Below, piece after piece: positions 1 through 9,668 of a DNA stretch of 64,000 bases. This DNA comes from Xylanivirga thermophila (lineage in GTDB: Bacteria; Bacillota; Clostridia; Caldicoprobacterales; Xylanivirgaceae): positions 18,193 through 82,192 of the forward strand of contig NZ_RXHQ01000013.1 in NCBI RefSeq assembly GCF_004138105.1, read 5' to 3'. A program made the position numbers and the translations under genes. The notes below the pieces were generated by a model. The model was not told the origin of the DNA and made no database searches. It saw nothing but the letters and a program-made list of their open reading frames with translations. Each line of letters begins with the position of its first letter. Position 1 is the stretch's first letter.

Positions 1-1425
1 ATCATCTGTCTTTTTAACAGCTTTACTGACTCCACCCTTTTGTACACACCAATAACCAATACCTCCTAAACCTAATACTCCTAAAAAAGCTGAGGCAAAT
101 CCCATTGGACTATTCCCTAAAAATGCAATGCCTAAAACACCCATTATCAAAAAAGAAGAGGATACATATATAAGTGAAGAAGTAAATCTCCCGCCCAAAA
201 CTTTGGAATCAAATGAATGCAGTATGCTCAACGCCTCTTTATAATCATTATCTAATTTTTTATAGGCATATATATTAGAACGTAAGGCAGCCATATCAAT
301 ATTTTGTATTTTATCTGAAAAATCTGCTCTCCATCCCCCAGATAAAATCTGGCTAGACTCTTCATTTAAATTATCACTCAATCTATGTAATTTTTGTTCC
401 ATCTGTATATAACCTATATTGTCCATCTCAGCTTGCTCATAAGACTTTGATATGGCACTTATAGCATCTTTCTTTTCATATATTAATCTATCCCTATCTG
501 TTATCCTACTCAATACATTTTCTATCTGATTACATCTTATATTAAGACGACTATACTCCTCTTTAAGCTCAGCCCTTCGTTTATAAAGCACATCCAAAGT
601 TTTTTCTATGTCGCTAGGCAGATCATCAAAAGGCGCACCCTCTCCCGCCTCCCTAAACAACTCTTCTATACGCTTATATGTCTTTTTTATAGGATATACT
701 GTATTATACCAATCCATACGATCAAGCAGCTGCCCTTTTTCCAAAACGAGGTTGTTTAGATAATCATTTTTTTCATTTAAATCCCGCTCTATCTTACGCA
801 GTTCCTGCTCATTTTTATATGCATCCTTTAGCCGATGTTCAAGTTCTAAAAGTCTTTTAGCAACTAACTTTGTTTGAGGCTTGCCCCTATTATCATCACG
901 CCACAGGCTATTTGCCTCATTGTCAATCTCCTTTACTACCTGGCTTACAGGTTTTAAAAACGATGCATACTGTCCCCCTAATAACTGATCCTGTATTTTT
1001 TCCCATAGCCTACCGTCCGGAAAGCAAAGATCCTCTATGGTTAGGGCATAGATCTCATCAAATATTTCCCATGGTAATGATGCAATATATGGAACAGGCC
1101 CATTTCCTAGATTGATTATCTTATTAGATCTAATCATTGTCCCTTCAGGTCTATACCTCAATTTTCTTGTTACTTCTATGTGCTGCCCATCATCTAAAGT
1201 TAATCTGCAGCTGCACTCAGCCTCATCAGCTTCCCATGGAACATGAGGATTTAATTCCCTTGAAGCAGGGTGATATCCATAAAGGATGGTGGATATCATA
1301 TTAAAAAGAGTGCTCTTTCCCGATTCGTTCTTGCCATATATTATTATCAACCCTTTTTCTAGTTCTGGGCTTTCCCAATTCTTAAAACACCCAAATCGTT
1401 TAGCATATATATAATCAATCTTCAT
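1..1425 (-). CDS. YhaN/SbcC-like AAA ATPase (partial, N-terminal part)
   Basis: The frame stays open from an ATG at 1425 to the window edge, about 475 residues, so the C-terminal half lies outside. The N-terminus carries a Walker A loop (GKNESGKST, about residues 33-41) in the usual context of an SMC/SbcC-type ATPase. Long charged, coiled-coil-like stretches follow. Near the window edge there are two hydrophobic segments (about residues 425-465), which fit the YhaN type better than classical SbcC. The start overlaps the stop of the upstream phosphoesterase gene by 11 bp, so the two are translationally coupled. The inferred role is the ATPase partner of that nuclease in DNA end processing, possibly at the membrane. 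The family call is from motif and context only. Confidence 0.8.
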   Translation of the reverse strand, partial: MKIDYIYAKRFGCFKNWESPELEKGLIIIYGKNESGKSTLFNMISTILYGYHPASRELNPHVPWEADEAECSCRLTLDDGQHIEVTRKLRYRPEGTMIRSNKIINLGNGPVPYIASLPWEIFDEIYALTIEDLCFPDGRLWEKIQDQLLGGQYASFLKPVSQVVKEIDNEANSLWRDDNRGKPQTKLVAKRLLELEHRLKDAYKNEQELRKIERDLNEKNDYLNNLVLEKGQLLDRMDWYNTVYPIKKTYKRIEELFREAGEGAPFDDLPSDIEKTLDVLYKRRAELKEEYSRLNIRCNQIENVLSRITDRDRLIYEKKDAISAISKSYEQAEMDNIGYIQMEQKLHRLSDNLNEESSQILSGGWRADFSDKIQNIDMAALRSNIYAYKKLDNDYKEALSILHSFDSKVLGGRFTSSLIYVSSSFLIMGVLGIAFLGNSPMGFASAFLGVLGLGGIGYWCVQKGGVSKAVKKTDD

Positions 1426-2668
1426 TTTTTATCTCTCCAATAAGACGTACACAGGCTTCATAATCCAAACCATCTAGAAGTTTCTTTAAATAGTCTGTTT
1501 CACTTTCTTGTTCATCTGCTTGTCCATAACCAGCTAATATCTCCGGCTTCATTTTTAAAAGCAGCTCATCATCTTCTTTTATATTGTCTATCATATCAAG
1601 GACAGTCCCTAATATATGGGGCTTCCCCTTATAATCATCTATGTCTATGGGAATAGTTATCTGACTAACTAATATCTCTATAAATAGGGCTCCTAAAGAA
1701 ATACGCAAACTGTCCTCTATGGCCATAATATCCTCTTTGTTTAGAAGCTGATGATAAAGTGGGCACGGACCTTTTAATATTATACGTATTACAAATTTTA
1801 TATTATGAGCATTTATGCTATTTATCCTATTTTCAACAAGCTGTTTTAATCTATTTTCCAACTCATAAAGATTTCCTATATCCTCCAAACCATCTACTTC
1901 TATCGTAAGCCAGCATACAGGTGCTACTGGATAGAACTTGGTGTTCACTAGGCCATTTTCTATCTCAACATAGTACACCCCTTTTAAGCCCTCTTCCTTG
2001 GGATTACGTCCCATAATATTTCCAGGATATACCACAACAGGACTTTTGCATATCTCCCGCCTTTTATGTATATGACCTAACGCCCAATACACATACCCCT
2101 TATTCTCTATATCAGATAATGTGCATGGGGCATATCTATCATGCAGTCCCGGGTTCCCACCATCTAACACCATACAATGAAGAAGGGCTATGTTTGGCAA
2201 ACATTCCTTAGCATCTGGAAATACCGCTGCCAAATTTCTACCTTCAGTTGCATTTTCATGTCCCACACCAGTTATAAAAGCTATATTGTTTCCATATTTA
2301 TCTTTAACAGGAAGTGTAGTAGGTTCTGCTGAACTAAATATATGTACATTATCAGGCCATGGTATATTCAATATATTATAGCCTATTGGATCATGATTGC
2401 CAGGAGTATAATATACCTGTATATTCCTATCTTTTAATAATTTAAACATGGATAGGAGAAATTTTTGACTAAAAAAGCTTAGATTCTCACTATCAAAAAG
2501 ATCCCCTGCTATCAATATGGCATCTACATCCCTTTGTATTGCCATATTAATCACAATCTGAAAGGTATCATACAAAGATCTTTTTAGCATAATACGCATT
2601 TCTTCATCAGTACTCTGAAAAGGCGTATCTAGATGTACATCTCCCATATGTATAAATTTAATCCCCAT
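1415..2668 (-). CDS. YhaO/SbcD-like metallophosphoesterase (DNA repair exonuclease)
   Basis: This is a calcineurin-like phosphoesterase of about 417 residues. The metal-binding motifs appear in order: GDVH near the N-terminus, GDLFD, GNHD, a central LLHC, and GHIHK. These are the signatures of the SbcD/Mre11/YhaO nuclease family, which uses two metal ions to cut DNA ends. I place the start at the third in-frame ATG (MGIKF) because GGGGAG lies 6 nt before it; two upstream ATGs would put that site inside the coding region. It overlaps the downstream ATPase gene by 11 bp, as expected for a two-subunit nuclease-ATPase. The C-terminal 150 residues are a less conserved capping region. Confidence 0.85.
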   Translation of the reverse strand: MGIKFIHMGDVHLDTPFQSTDEEMRIMLKRSLYDTFQIVINMAIQRDVDAILIAGDLFDSENLSFFSQKFLLSMFKLLKDRNIQVYYTPGNHDPIGYNILNIPWPDNVHIFSSAEPTTLPVKDKYGNNIAFITGVGHENATEGRNLAAVFPDAKECLPNIALLHCMVLDGGNPGLHDRYAPCTLSDIENKGYVYWALGHIHKRREICKSPVVVYPGNIMGRNPKEEGLKGVYYVEIENGLVNTKFYPVAPVCWLTIEVDGLEDIGNLYELENRLKQLVENRINSINAHNIKFVIRIILKGPCPLYHQLLNKEDIMAIEDSLRISLGALFIEILVSQITIPIDIDDYKGKPHILGTVLDMIDNIKEDDELLLKMKPEILAGYGQADEQESETDYLKKLLDGLDYEACVRLIGEIKNED

Positions 2669-2845
2669 AGTCATCTCCCCAAGCATTAGCTATCCTGTAG
2701 TGCTTTTATTATATATTACTAATGAATATTATACAACAGGATATATTTTTGCATAATTCTAAGAGTCAAGATGTTTGTGGTTTTAAATATACACCAATAT
2801 TATAGATAAAAAAACATCCTACATAACAAAAAATATATCAATATT

Positions 2846-3145
2846 TCAACAGCATTTAACTATAACCTTATACACTTGACCATTTATATCAAATGCGCTT
2901 CTAATAGATTCAGGTAAATCGTTCCATAATAGTTCATTCACTTTTTGTTCTTTTATATACTCTCCTATACGAGTATATATTTTATTCATTACAGCTGAAC
3001 GATGTATCATACATGGCTCTGGATCATCGAACCACTCTATACTTTTTTGAATGATGAACTCTTCTTTTAAAGGCAACGATGTAAACTTTTTATCCATCAA
3101 CTTTTCGCCATTTTTATCAAAGAATGTAAATTGCATAGAAAACAT
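2846..3145 (-). CDS. Small hypothetical protein, 99 aa
   Basis: I do not recognise this protein. The start (MFSMQF) is chosen because a GTAGGAGGG ribosome binding site precedes it by 5-6 nt; an upstream in-frame ATG has no such site. It has no membrane segment or signal peptide. It is mixed in charge, starts with a beta-rich stretch, contains CMIHRSAV in the middle and ends in KCC. It lies just downstream of the thioredoxin/CcdA fusion gene on the same strand (21 nt), so the two may be co-transcribed. The good ribosome binding site and this position suggest a real gene. Confidence 0.6.
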   Translation of the reverse strand: MFSMQFTFFDKNGEKLMDKKFTSLPLKEEFIIQKSIEWFDDPEPCMIHRSAVMNKIYTRIGEYIKEQKVNELLWNDLPESIRSAFDINGQVYKVIVKCC

Positions 3146-3165
3146 ATGTATCCCTCCTACCAAAA

Positions 3166-4683
3166 TTATAATATTATCCATATCCCGAATAATATAAAAA
3201 AGATAGCATTTACTAATTTTATTGCAGGTAGTTTAGCTCTTACAAACTCTGATACTTCAAATATCTCTTTACCTTTATATATTGCATATGTTAACAGCAA
3301 AAGCGGTGCAACAAAAGCTATACAATAAACTATAAAACAGCATAAAATTTTTATATTAATGATCCCTTGAGCTCCATTTATCATATAGACTATAGATGCA
3401 AGATATATTTGTCCAGTACATAAAAACTCACCTATAGAAATCAATGCACCCATGGTAAATGCTATGATTCCTAGCATTTTAGTGTTTTTTGGGCTCATTA
3501 CTTTTTTTAATAGATTATGATTCCATTTCCTAAAATGCTTAGGCAATTGCATCTTTATTTTATCATATTTTTGATGTTTTGCTGCAACATAATCCATTAT
3601 ATTGCCTCCAGCCATAATAAAAATGATTGTTATCATCAATATTTTAACTACTTTTTCAACTGTAGAAATGTCTATATATGACAACGCTTCATAAAGACAT
3701 ATACCCAAAAAAAGATACATTATAAACTTACCAGTACAATATAAGATTCCTAATTGCATCACATTTTGGTCAGCATTTATTAATATGGATAAAAAGAATA
3801 ACAGCATGGATAGTGAGCATGGATTAATTCCATTTAGCAATCCAGTAGCAAAGGCGCTCCAAAGACTATAATCCTTTGTATCACCTTTATGCATTAACTC
3901 ATCATTATTCTGACATATCTCCAGGGTATTGAAAGAACTAGGTAGAAGATCATATATATTATCTCGTATATCTTTAAATCCAGCAAGATATGTATCATCT
4001 ATAAATACAATGGGAACCATCTGACGTTTTTTAGGCACCTTATATAATTCAAAATATTCTTTTGCCATATCTACATTATTATCTGTCGATATATCATATT
4101 GTTTTATAACTACATTCGACGGCAAACCTTTTAATAAGCTTCTTACATTACAGCATGATGAACAGGAGGATGTATAAAAATATATTAAAGTAGGGCTATT
4201 ATGATCTTTTATTATATTATATCCCTGTTTCTCTTTAGATGAAATTTCACTACCTATCTCAAGATTCTTATTGCCCCGTTGATCTAAAGTAGCATCTCTT
4301 AGGCGCTCATAAATAGCAGTTTGGCCTGAAATATAAGTTTTTCCTATAAAGACTATAGGGGTATTTCTCTTATTTTTTGGTACCTCATAGGCATCAAAAT
4401 ATCTATTAATATAAATATGATTATCTTTTTTAAATGTGTTGTACATCCTTAAGTTTGGCTTTATCCTGTCCTTATCCGAACCTAATGCCTCATTAAAAAC
4501 CGTTATAAATTTACCTTCTTCATCACATGCTTCACAAGGATTATTATAAAAATAGGTTACATCTACTGTTTGAATGGATTTATTATTTGTATGTATATAA
4601 ATTGATAAAATTATAATAATGACAATAATACACAAACTAAATGATATTATGAATTTCTTGCTGTTAAAACATAGATTTGGCAT
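3166..4683 (-). CDS. Fusion of two thioredoxin-like domains with a CcdA/DsbD-type membrane domain
   Basis: The 505-residue protein starts at MPNLCF, after AGAGGAGA. Domains in order: an N-terminal membrane anchor (residues 11-30); a thioredoxin/glutaredoxin-like domain with C50-E-A-C53; a second such domain with C174-S-S-C177; then about six membrane segments from residue 275 to the end. The membrane part has NPC (C289) in its first helix and CTG (C422) in a later helix, the spacing of the reactive cysteine pair of CcdA/DsbD transporters. Known members pass electrons from cytoplasmic thioredoxin across the membrane. Here the carrier domains are on the same chain and follow an N-terminal anchor, so the inferred job is reduction of disulfides outside the cell. 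The substrate is unknown, and no cytochrome c maturation gene is nearby. Confidence 0.75.
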   Translation of the reverse strand: MPNLCFNSKKFIISFSLCIIVIIIILSIYIHTNNKSIQTVDVTYFYNNPCEACDEEGKFITVFNEALGSDKDRIKPNLRMYNTFKKDNHIYINRYFDAYEVPKNKRNTPIVFIGKTYISGQTAIYERLRDATLDQRGNKNLEIGSEISSKEKQGYNIIKDHNSPTLIYFYTSSCSSCCNVRSLLKGLPSNVVIKQYDISTDNNVDMAKEYFELYKVPKKRQMVPIVFIDDTYLAGFKDIRDNIYDLLPSSFNTLEICQNNDELMHKGDTKDYSLWSAFATGLLNGINPCSLSMLLFFLSILINADQNVMQLGILYCTGKFIMYLFLGICLYEALSYIDISTVEKVVKILMITIIFIMAGGNIMDYVAAKHQKYDKIKMQLPKHFRKWNHNLLKKVMSPKNTKMLGIIAFTMGALISIGEFLCTGQIYLASIVYMINGAQGIINIKILCCFIVYCIAFVAPLLLLTYAIYKGKEIFEVSEFVRAKLPAIKLVNAIFFILFGIWIIL

Positions 4684-4756
4684 ATAATTTTCTCCTCTCA
4701 CTTTACTTTATAACTTCATCTTATTACCAAATGTATAATTTAACAGGCAATTTATC

Positions 4757-5490
4757 TTATGCTAACCTCTCAGGCTTTGGAAGATAAGCCCTACCACAAC
4801 CATATATGCTATCACCATTTTTACTCATCCATTTTCCCACTTTTTTAAGTATCTCCACCGATTCTTCAGGAATTATGCCTTTTGCATTAGGCCCTACGTT
4901 CAAAAGAAGATTGCATTTTTGCTTACACATTCACCAATGCCATTACAATCTGTTTAGCTGATTTATAATCCTTATATTTTGAACAATAGCCCCAATGATT
5001 GTTTAATGTTATACATGCCTCCCAAGAAATAGGCTGACCTTTTTCATTACATATACCACACGGCGGTATTATCTGTTCAGGAGATGCAAAATTTCCAGCA
5101 TATATCTCCGGCTAAGATGCTTTTATATTACCACCCAATCTATTGCCTATTATAATATCAGGTTGCAGCTCATAACACATCTCCACTAACTCGGTGCTCC
5201 CCCATGTTTCACCACTCATATCATCATATGAAAAATCAAACCACACCACATCTATTTTCCCATAGTTTGTAAGTAATTCTCTAATCTGATCATGCATACA
5301 CTCTATATATCTTGAAAAATCTCTAGTTTCATCCTTATTCTCTACATTGTCCCGAATAGAATGATGTTTATCCCCATATGAAGGATAATCATCGTGATAC
5401 CAATCTAAAAGTGAATAATAAATTCCCACTTTCAATCCTTCCTCCCTGAAGGCATCAAGATACTCCCTTATAAGATCCTTACCATAAGTC
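4757..5490 (-). pseudogene. Decayed alpha-L-fucosidase (GH29) fragment
   Basis: The minus strand reads as the middle and C-terminal parts of a GH29 alpha-L-fucosidase. A stretch around 5112-5490 covers the region with DVVWFDFSYDD (likely catalytic nucleophile area). A segment containing NNHWGYC follows, and the end encodes NVGPNAKGIIPEESVEIL, a typical family C-terminus. The gene is broken by an in-frame TAG near 5112 and two single-base deletions near 4910-4935 that disrupt the ECVSKNGNLLLNVGP region. The N-terminal third is missing and replaced by the IS110 remnant. It lies next to a sugar ABC transporter that may once have imported its substrate or product. Confidence 0.85.
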
Positions 5491-5599
5491 TACATATTTT
5501 AGCTGATTACTTATGTAACATGCAATGTTTTTGCTTACATAGAAAGGTATCTCTAGAGATTTTAAACTTATTGCTGTGTGGATAAATTCTTTATTGAGA

Positions 5600-5835
5600 T
5601 GTCCATTATTTCACCATTAAGTAATTGCTCCCGTGAAAATTGGCATAATTCCAATGCTAACTTTAAAAGAACCGTTGAACTATTAAAAGAGTAGAAAAGG
5701 ACTTTGTTTCAAGGCCGTTCATCATCATAGAATCCACAGGGCACTATCACAAAATCCTTTTCCATCAAAAACACTATCCAAACCAATTCTATCAAAGATA
5801 CTGGAATAAGAAAGGTAAAAAAAGAAATACATTGA
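5600..5835 (+). mobile_element. IS110-family transposase remnant
   Basis: The plus strand encodes VSRPFIIIESTGHYHKILFH around 5700-5765. This matches the ESTGHYHKILF block of IS110-family DEDD transposases. After a frameshift and internal deletion it continues with NTIQTNSIKDTGIRKVK (about 5768-5820), another conserved block of the same family. Upstream, another frame ends in FKRTVELLKE followed by TAG. No complete reading frame and no clear element ends are visible, so this is a dead fragment. It sits where the N-terminal third of the fucosidase should be and probably caused that truncation. Confidence 0.8.
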
Positions 5836-5846
5836 TTAGAATATAA

Positions 5847-7559
5847 TTATTTTTTATATTTAGCATCATAAGCTTCCTGGGACAAGTCAATATATCTTTT
5901 AAGATTCATATTCTCCAATTCTTTTAGATATGAATCCCAATCCTTATCGATATCTGCATCACCTGTAACAAATCTAGCAAGCATTTCATTTACATAGTCA
6001 TTTATTGTTTTCTTAAAATCGGCAATTTCATTTGCCTGCTCTTCAGTAAAAGCAAGAGGTGGTACGATTGAATTTATATTAGGCTTATGTGGATCATATT
6101 TTTCATTCGTTTCTTTATATAGTATTGTTTCTAGTGGTTCATCAGGATTTGCTACCTCTCCTAATCTTAACTCATTTGTACGAAGACTAGGACCTGATTG
6201 CATCCAACATACATTCTGAACACCTTCTGTCCAAGGTTTAAGAGTTTTATATATAGCTTTCTTGCCATTTATTCCAATTTCCTCATCCCCTGCCCAACCC
6301 CATTCTTCGTCTAATCTTCCAAAGACTGAACGAAGAGTAGTTTCTCGATCATACATTCCATCTGCCCACCTAACTGCTACTTCGGGTATCTCGCATTTTT
6401 TAGTTACTATAAATGAAGTAACGCCTACACCAAATGGATTATAATAGCATGAGCTATAGCCATTTGGACCTTTTAATGGAGGTATTGCCTCATACTCTAA
6501 CCATCTCCCACTTTCTCCATAAAATTGAGTAAACACTCCCGTATGTCCACCAGGCGCTGTTCCAAGCACAACTGTATCCGGGTTTTCACCCATCTGCTTT
6601 AATTGATCGGCATCCTGGGTGAAACTTTCAGGTGCCATTAACCCTTCTTTATACAGCTTATGCATGTATTTTAGTCCTTCTTTCCATCCAGGCTTATTAA
6701 ATGTTACATCTAAATTACCATCTTTTATGATCATTCTATTTCTTCCATCATTATATACAAATGGGCACATCAAAAATCCATCTATTTCAGAAAACCATCC
6801 ATTATTTGCACCTGCCAAAGGCACTTCATCTTTTTTGCCATTCCCATTTGGGTCCTTGTCGTGAAATACCTTTAGTACTTCATAAAAATCATCTGTAGTA
6901 GTAGGCATATCTAAATTCAATTTTTCTAGCCATGGCTTGTAAATCCACATTTTTTGAGCCATGCTACAATGATAACATTGATTTACATATGGCATGGAAT
7001 ATATTTTCCCATCGGGAAATGTAAGCAAATTCTTTACATATTCCATATCATTAAATAATTTTTTTACCTCTACACCATATTTCTCAATATAATCATTTAA
7101 CGGGATAAATATACCTTGTTTTCCATAATTCATAACCTGTGTAGTATCTATGGGGCAATCCATAAATACATCCGGGTAATCCTGCCCTGCTAATACAAGA
7201 TTTAATTTCTCATCTGCACCATTTGCAGGAAGAATGCTCCAATCAATATGCACTTTGGTTTTTTCTTCATACCATTTTGTAAATTCATTTGTAGCAAAAT
7301 CTTCTACACTTACGTTATCAGTTACCATTATATTTAGAGTAGTTGATTCCTCAACTATAGGGAAAGTACCTGGTTTTGTAACTTTTACCTTTTCCCCACC
7401 AATTTCATTTTTCTTTGATTCGTTAGCATTTCCTCCTTGACTATCAGCTGATTTTGAACTGTCTTTATTTGCCTGGCTATCTTCTTTATTGCCACATCCT
7501 GTTATAACCAGACTTAATATCAATACAATAGCCAACGCAAAACAAATAAGCCTTTTCAT
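5847..7559 (-). CDS. Sugar ABC transporter, solute-binding lipoprotein (LplA/YtcQ type)
   Basis: The protein has 570 residues. It starts at MKRLICFA, 6-7 nt after AAGGAGG, and has a lipoprotein signal ending in LVITGC, so it is anchored at Cys. A low-complexity linker rich in Ser, Asn and Lys follows. The mature part is a large two-lobe binding protein of the LplA/YtcQ class used for oligosaccharides. Two permease genes follow the matching order upstream (8519-9472, 7611-8525). No ATPase gene is present; this class usually shares an MsmX-type ATPase encoded elsewhere. The substrate is not readable from sequence, but the neighbouring fucosidase pseudogene hints at fucosylated glycans. Confidence 0.85.
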   Translation of the reverse strand: MKRLICFALAIVLILSLVITGCGNKEDSQANKDSSKSADSQGGNANESKKNEIGGEKVKVTKPGTFPIVEESTTLNIMVTDNVSVEDFATNEFTKWYEEKTKVHIDWSILPANGADEKLNLVLAGQDYPDVFMDCPIDTTQVMNYGKQGIFIPLNDYIEKYGVEVKKLFNDMEYVKNLLTFPDGKIYSMPYVNQCYHCSMAQKMWIYKPWLEKLNLDMPTTTDDFYEVLKVFHDKDPNGNGKKDEVPLAGANNGWFSEIDGFLMCPFVYNDGRNRMIIKDGNLDVTFNKPGWKEGLKYMHKLYKEGLMAPESFTQDADQLKQMGENPDTVVLGTAPGGHTGVFTQFYGESGRWLEYEAIPPLKGPNGYSSCYYNPFGVGVTSFIVTKKCEIPEVAVRWADGMYDRETTLRSVFGRLDEEWGWAGDEEIGINGKKAIYKTLKPWTEGVQNVCWMQSGPSLRTNELRLGEVANPDEPLETILYKETNEKYDPHKPNINSIVPPLAFTEEQANEIADFKKTINDYVNEMLARFVTGDADIDKDWDSYLKELENMNLKRYIDLSQEAYDAKYKK

Positions 7560-7610
7560 AAAAAAACCTCCTTCTTTTTTTATCCTATGCATAACATAGG
7601 AACATTTTAT

Positions 7611-8525
7611 CTAGCCTTTTATAGAGCCTATCATAATACCTTGCACGAAATACCTTTGTACAAAAGGATATATAATAAGCATGGGCATACTGGCAACGAC
7701 TATAAGAGAATACTTCAAACGTACTTTTAAAGCCTCTCGGTTCATGGCATCTCTTATGTCATACATTGATAATTTAGATTCATCTATTTCATTTTGTATT
7801 AATATATTTCTGAGTATAATCTGTAGTGGAAAACGCTTTGGCGATTGCAGATATATAAGAGCAGAAAAATATGAGTTCCAATGCCATACTGCATAAAAAA
7901 GTGCATTTACTGCTATAATAGCCCCCGATAATGGAATTACTATACTCATTAAGAATCTAAAATCACTACATCCATCTAATTGAGAAGCCTCTAGTAATTC
8001 ATCTGGTATAGTTGATTGAAAAAAAGTTCTTGTTATTATTACATTCCATACACTCAACGCCTCCGGTATAAGCAGTGCCCAACGAGTATCCAACATACCC
8101 AAATCTCTAATAAGTAAATAAGTAGGAATTAATCCACCGCTAAATAGCATAGTAAAAACAAATAAAAAAGTAAAGATATTTTTCCCATAGAAATCTTTTC
8201 GAGATAATGGATATGCTGCCATAATGGTCATAATAACGTTTATCAATGTTCCCACTATCATATAGAAAAAAGAATTATAAAATCCAGTCATTATAGATTT
8301 ATGTTTGAAAACTACCTTATAACTCTCTAAATTTGGCTCTATAGGTAATAACCATACCTTACCTGAGACCACTGCATGAGATGAACTAAAAGAAGAGCTT
8401 AACACATAAATAAGAGGATATATTACTATTATAAATGATATGAAGAGTACCAGAATATTTATAAATGTAAAGATTCTATCACTGGCAGTCTGCTTTATAA
8501 CGTTTTTATCATTTTGCCTTACCAT
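7611..8525 (-). CDS. Sugar ABC transporter permease (YtcP/MalG type)
   Basis: A 304-residue inner-membrane permease with about six membrane segments. The coupling (EAA) loop near residue 185 reads EASQLDGCSDFRFLMSIVIPL and is where the ATPase subunit docks. The C-terminus ends in YFVQGIMIGSIKG, typical of YtcP/LplC proteins of the CUT1 family. The start overlaps the end of the upstream permease gene by 7 bp, so translation is coupled. The binding-protein gene follows after about 50 nt. It should pair with the LplB-type permease as a heterodimer. Confidence 0.88.
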   Translation of the reverse strand: MVRQNDKNVIKQTASDRIFTFINILVLFISFIIVIYPLIYVLSSSFSSSHAVVSGKVWLLPIEPNLESYKVVFKHKSIMTGFYNSFFYMIVGTLINVIMTIMAAYPLSRKDFYGKNIFTFLFVFTMLFSGGLIPTYLLIRDLGMLDTRWALLIPEALSVWNVIITRTFFQSTIPDELLEASQLDGCSDFRFLMSIVIPLSGAIIAVNALFYAVWHWNSYFSALIYLQSPKRFPLQIILRNILIQNEIDESKLSMYDIRDAMNREALKVRLKYSLIVVASMPMLIIYPFVQRYFVQGIMIGSIKG

Positions 8526-9472
8526 AAACTATTCTCACCAACTTTCTTTGCGATCTCATTTACTATTACTATTAGAAAAAGCCCAACTATCGACTTAAAT
8601 AATCCAATTGCTGTTGGATATGCAAAATTTACTGTATTTGATGCTAGCCCAACTTTATATACATATGTGTCAATTACCTCTGAAGTCCTTAGATTAAGAG
8701 AATTCTGCATAAGAAGTATCTTCTCAAATCCAACATTTAATATTTGACCACAGTTTAATATGAGAATAGTAACTGCAGTAGGAAGTATACCACGAAGATC
8801 TATATACCACATTCTTTGCCATTTAGATGCACCATCTATTATAGCAGCTTCATGTAATACTTGGTCTATATTAGTTAATGATGCAATGTAAATTATTGCA
8901 CTGTATCCGGTCCCTTGCCATATGCCAGACCATACATATATAGTTTTAAAAAGTTCAGGTTTACCCATAAAATCAACCCTAGATTTACCAAGAAGCACAC
9001 GAATGTTATTTATTATACCTGTTCTCGGTGCTAAAAATTGAAGTATCATACTTACCATTACAACTGATGATATAAAATATGGTGCATAAGTGACCATTTG
9101 AACAGTTTTTTTGAATTTTTCATTATTTGCATAATGAAGACAAAGGGCTAATATGATTGGAAAAGGGAAACTAGCCGATAGGCTATACAGACTTATTCCA
9201 AGTGTGTTTTTTATAAGACGTTTAAATTCATACGACCTAAAAAATCTCTTAAAATGCTTAAAGCCTACCCATTGGCTATCCTCAATATCCTTAGCTATAT
9301 TATAATCACGAAAAGCTATTTGCGCTCCATACATAGGATAATATTTAAATATAATGATGTATATAAGCGGTAATAAAAACATTATATAAAGCTGCCAATT
9401 TTTCCTAAATCGTTTAACATCTAATCCTCCTTTTCTAGATCTTCTATTAATTGATTGAACTGTTTTAGCCAC
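8519..9472 (-). CDS. Sugar ABC transporter permease (LplB/YtcP type)
   Basis: This is the first gene of the transporter operon, about 318 residues with six predicted membrane segments. The EAA loop reads EAAIIDGASKWQRMWYIDL. The start is GTG at 9472 or TTG at 9475: AAGGAGGG lies 7-10 nt upstream of these codons, whereas the more distant ATG would place it inside the gene. It is typical of the LplB family, partner of the YtcP-type permease just downstream. It probably imports an oligosaccharide and is controlled by the cache-AraC regulator encoded upstream on the same strand. Confidence 0.87.
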   Translation of the reverse strand: MAKTVQSINRRSRKGGLDVKRFRKNWQLYIMFLLPLIYIIIFKYYPMYGAQIAFRDYNIAKDIEDSQWVGFKHFKRFFRSYEFKRLIKNTLGISLYSLSASFPFPIILALCLHYANNEKFKKTVQMVTYAPYFISSVVMVSMILQFLAPRTGIINNIRVLLGKSRVDFMGKPELFKTIYVWSGIWQGTGYSAIIYIASLTNIDQVLHEAAIIDGASKWQRMWYIDLRGILPTAVTILILNCGQILNVGFEKILLMQNSLNLRTSEVIDTYVYKVGLASNTVNFAYPTAIGLFKSIVGLFLIVIVNEIAKKVGENSLW

Positions 9473-9632
9473 CAAAAAAACTCCCTCCTTGCATTTATTA
9501 TATCTATAAAGGTAAAACAATTTTGATGTTATTGTGTAATAAAATAGTTCTGCTTAGTTTCAGTATAAAACCAATAAAGATATTTTGTAAATAAACATTC
9601 CTTTTTAATCTTGACATTAGTTAAGATATTAA

Positions 9633-9668
9633 AAAAGGTTAATATTTATTAAGAAATATCAACCTTTT
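9633..9668 (-). terminator. Hairpin terminator of the AraC-type regulator gene
   Basis: On the minus strand, AAAAGGTT-n-ATATTT pairs with AAATAT-n-AACCTTTT across a 6-nt loop and runs into T residues. The 5' arm includes the last two codons and the stop of the regulator gene, so the hairpin overlaps the coding end. It separates the regulator from the transporter operon. Confidence 0.7.

Noticed and set aside
870..1115. 81-codon plus-strand frame
   Set aside because: It is antisense to the YhaN-like gene, and its product is His/Pro-rich as expected from a shadow.
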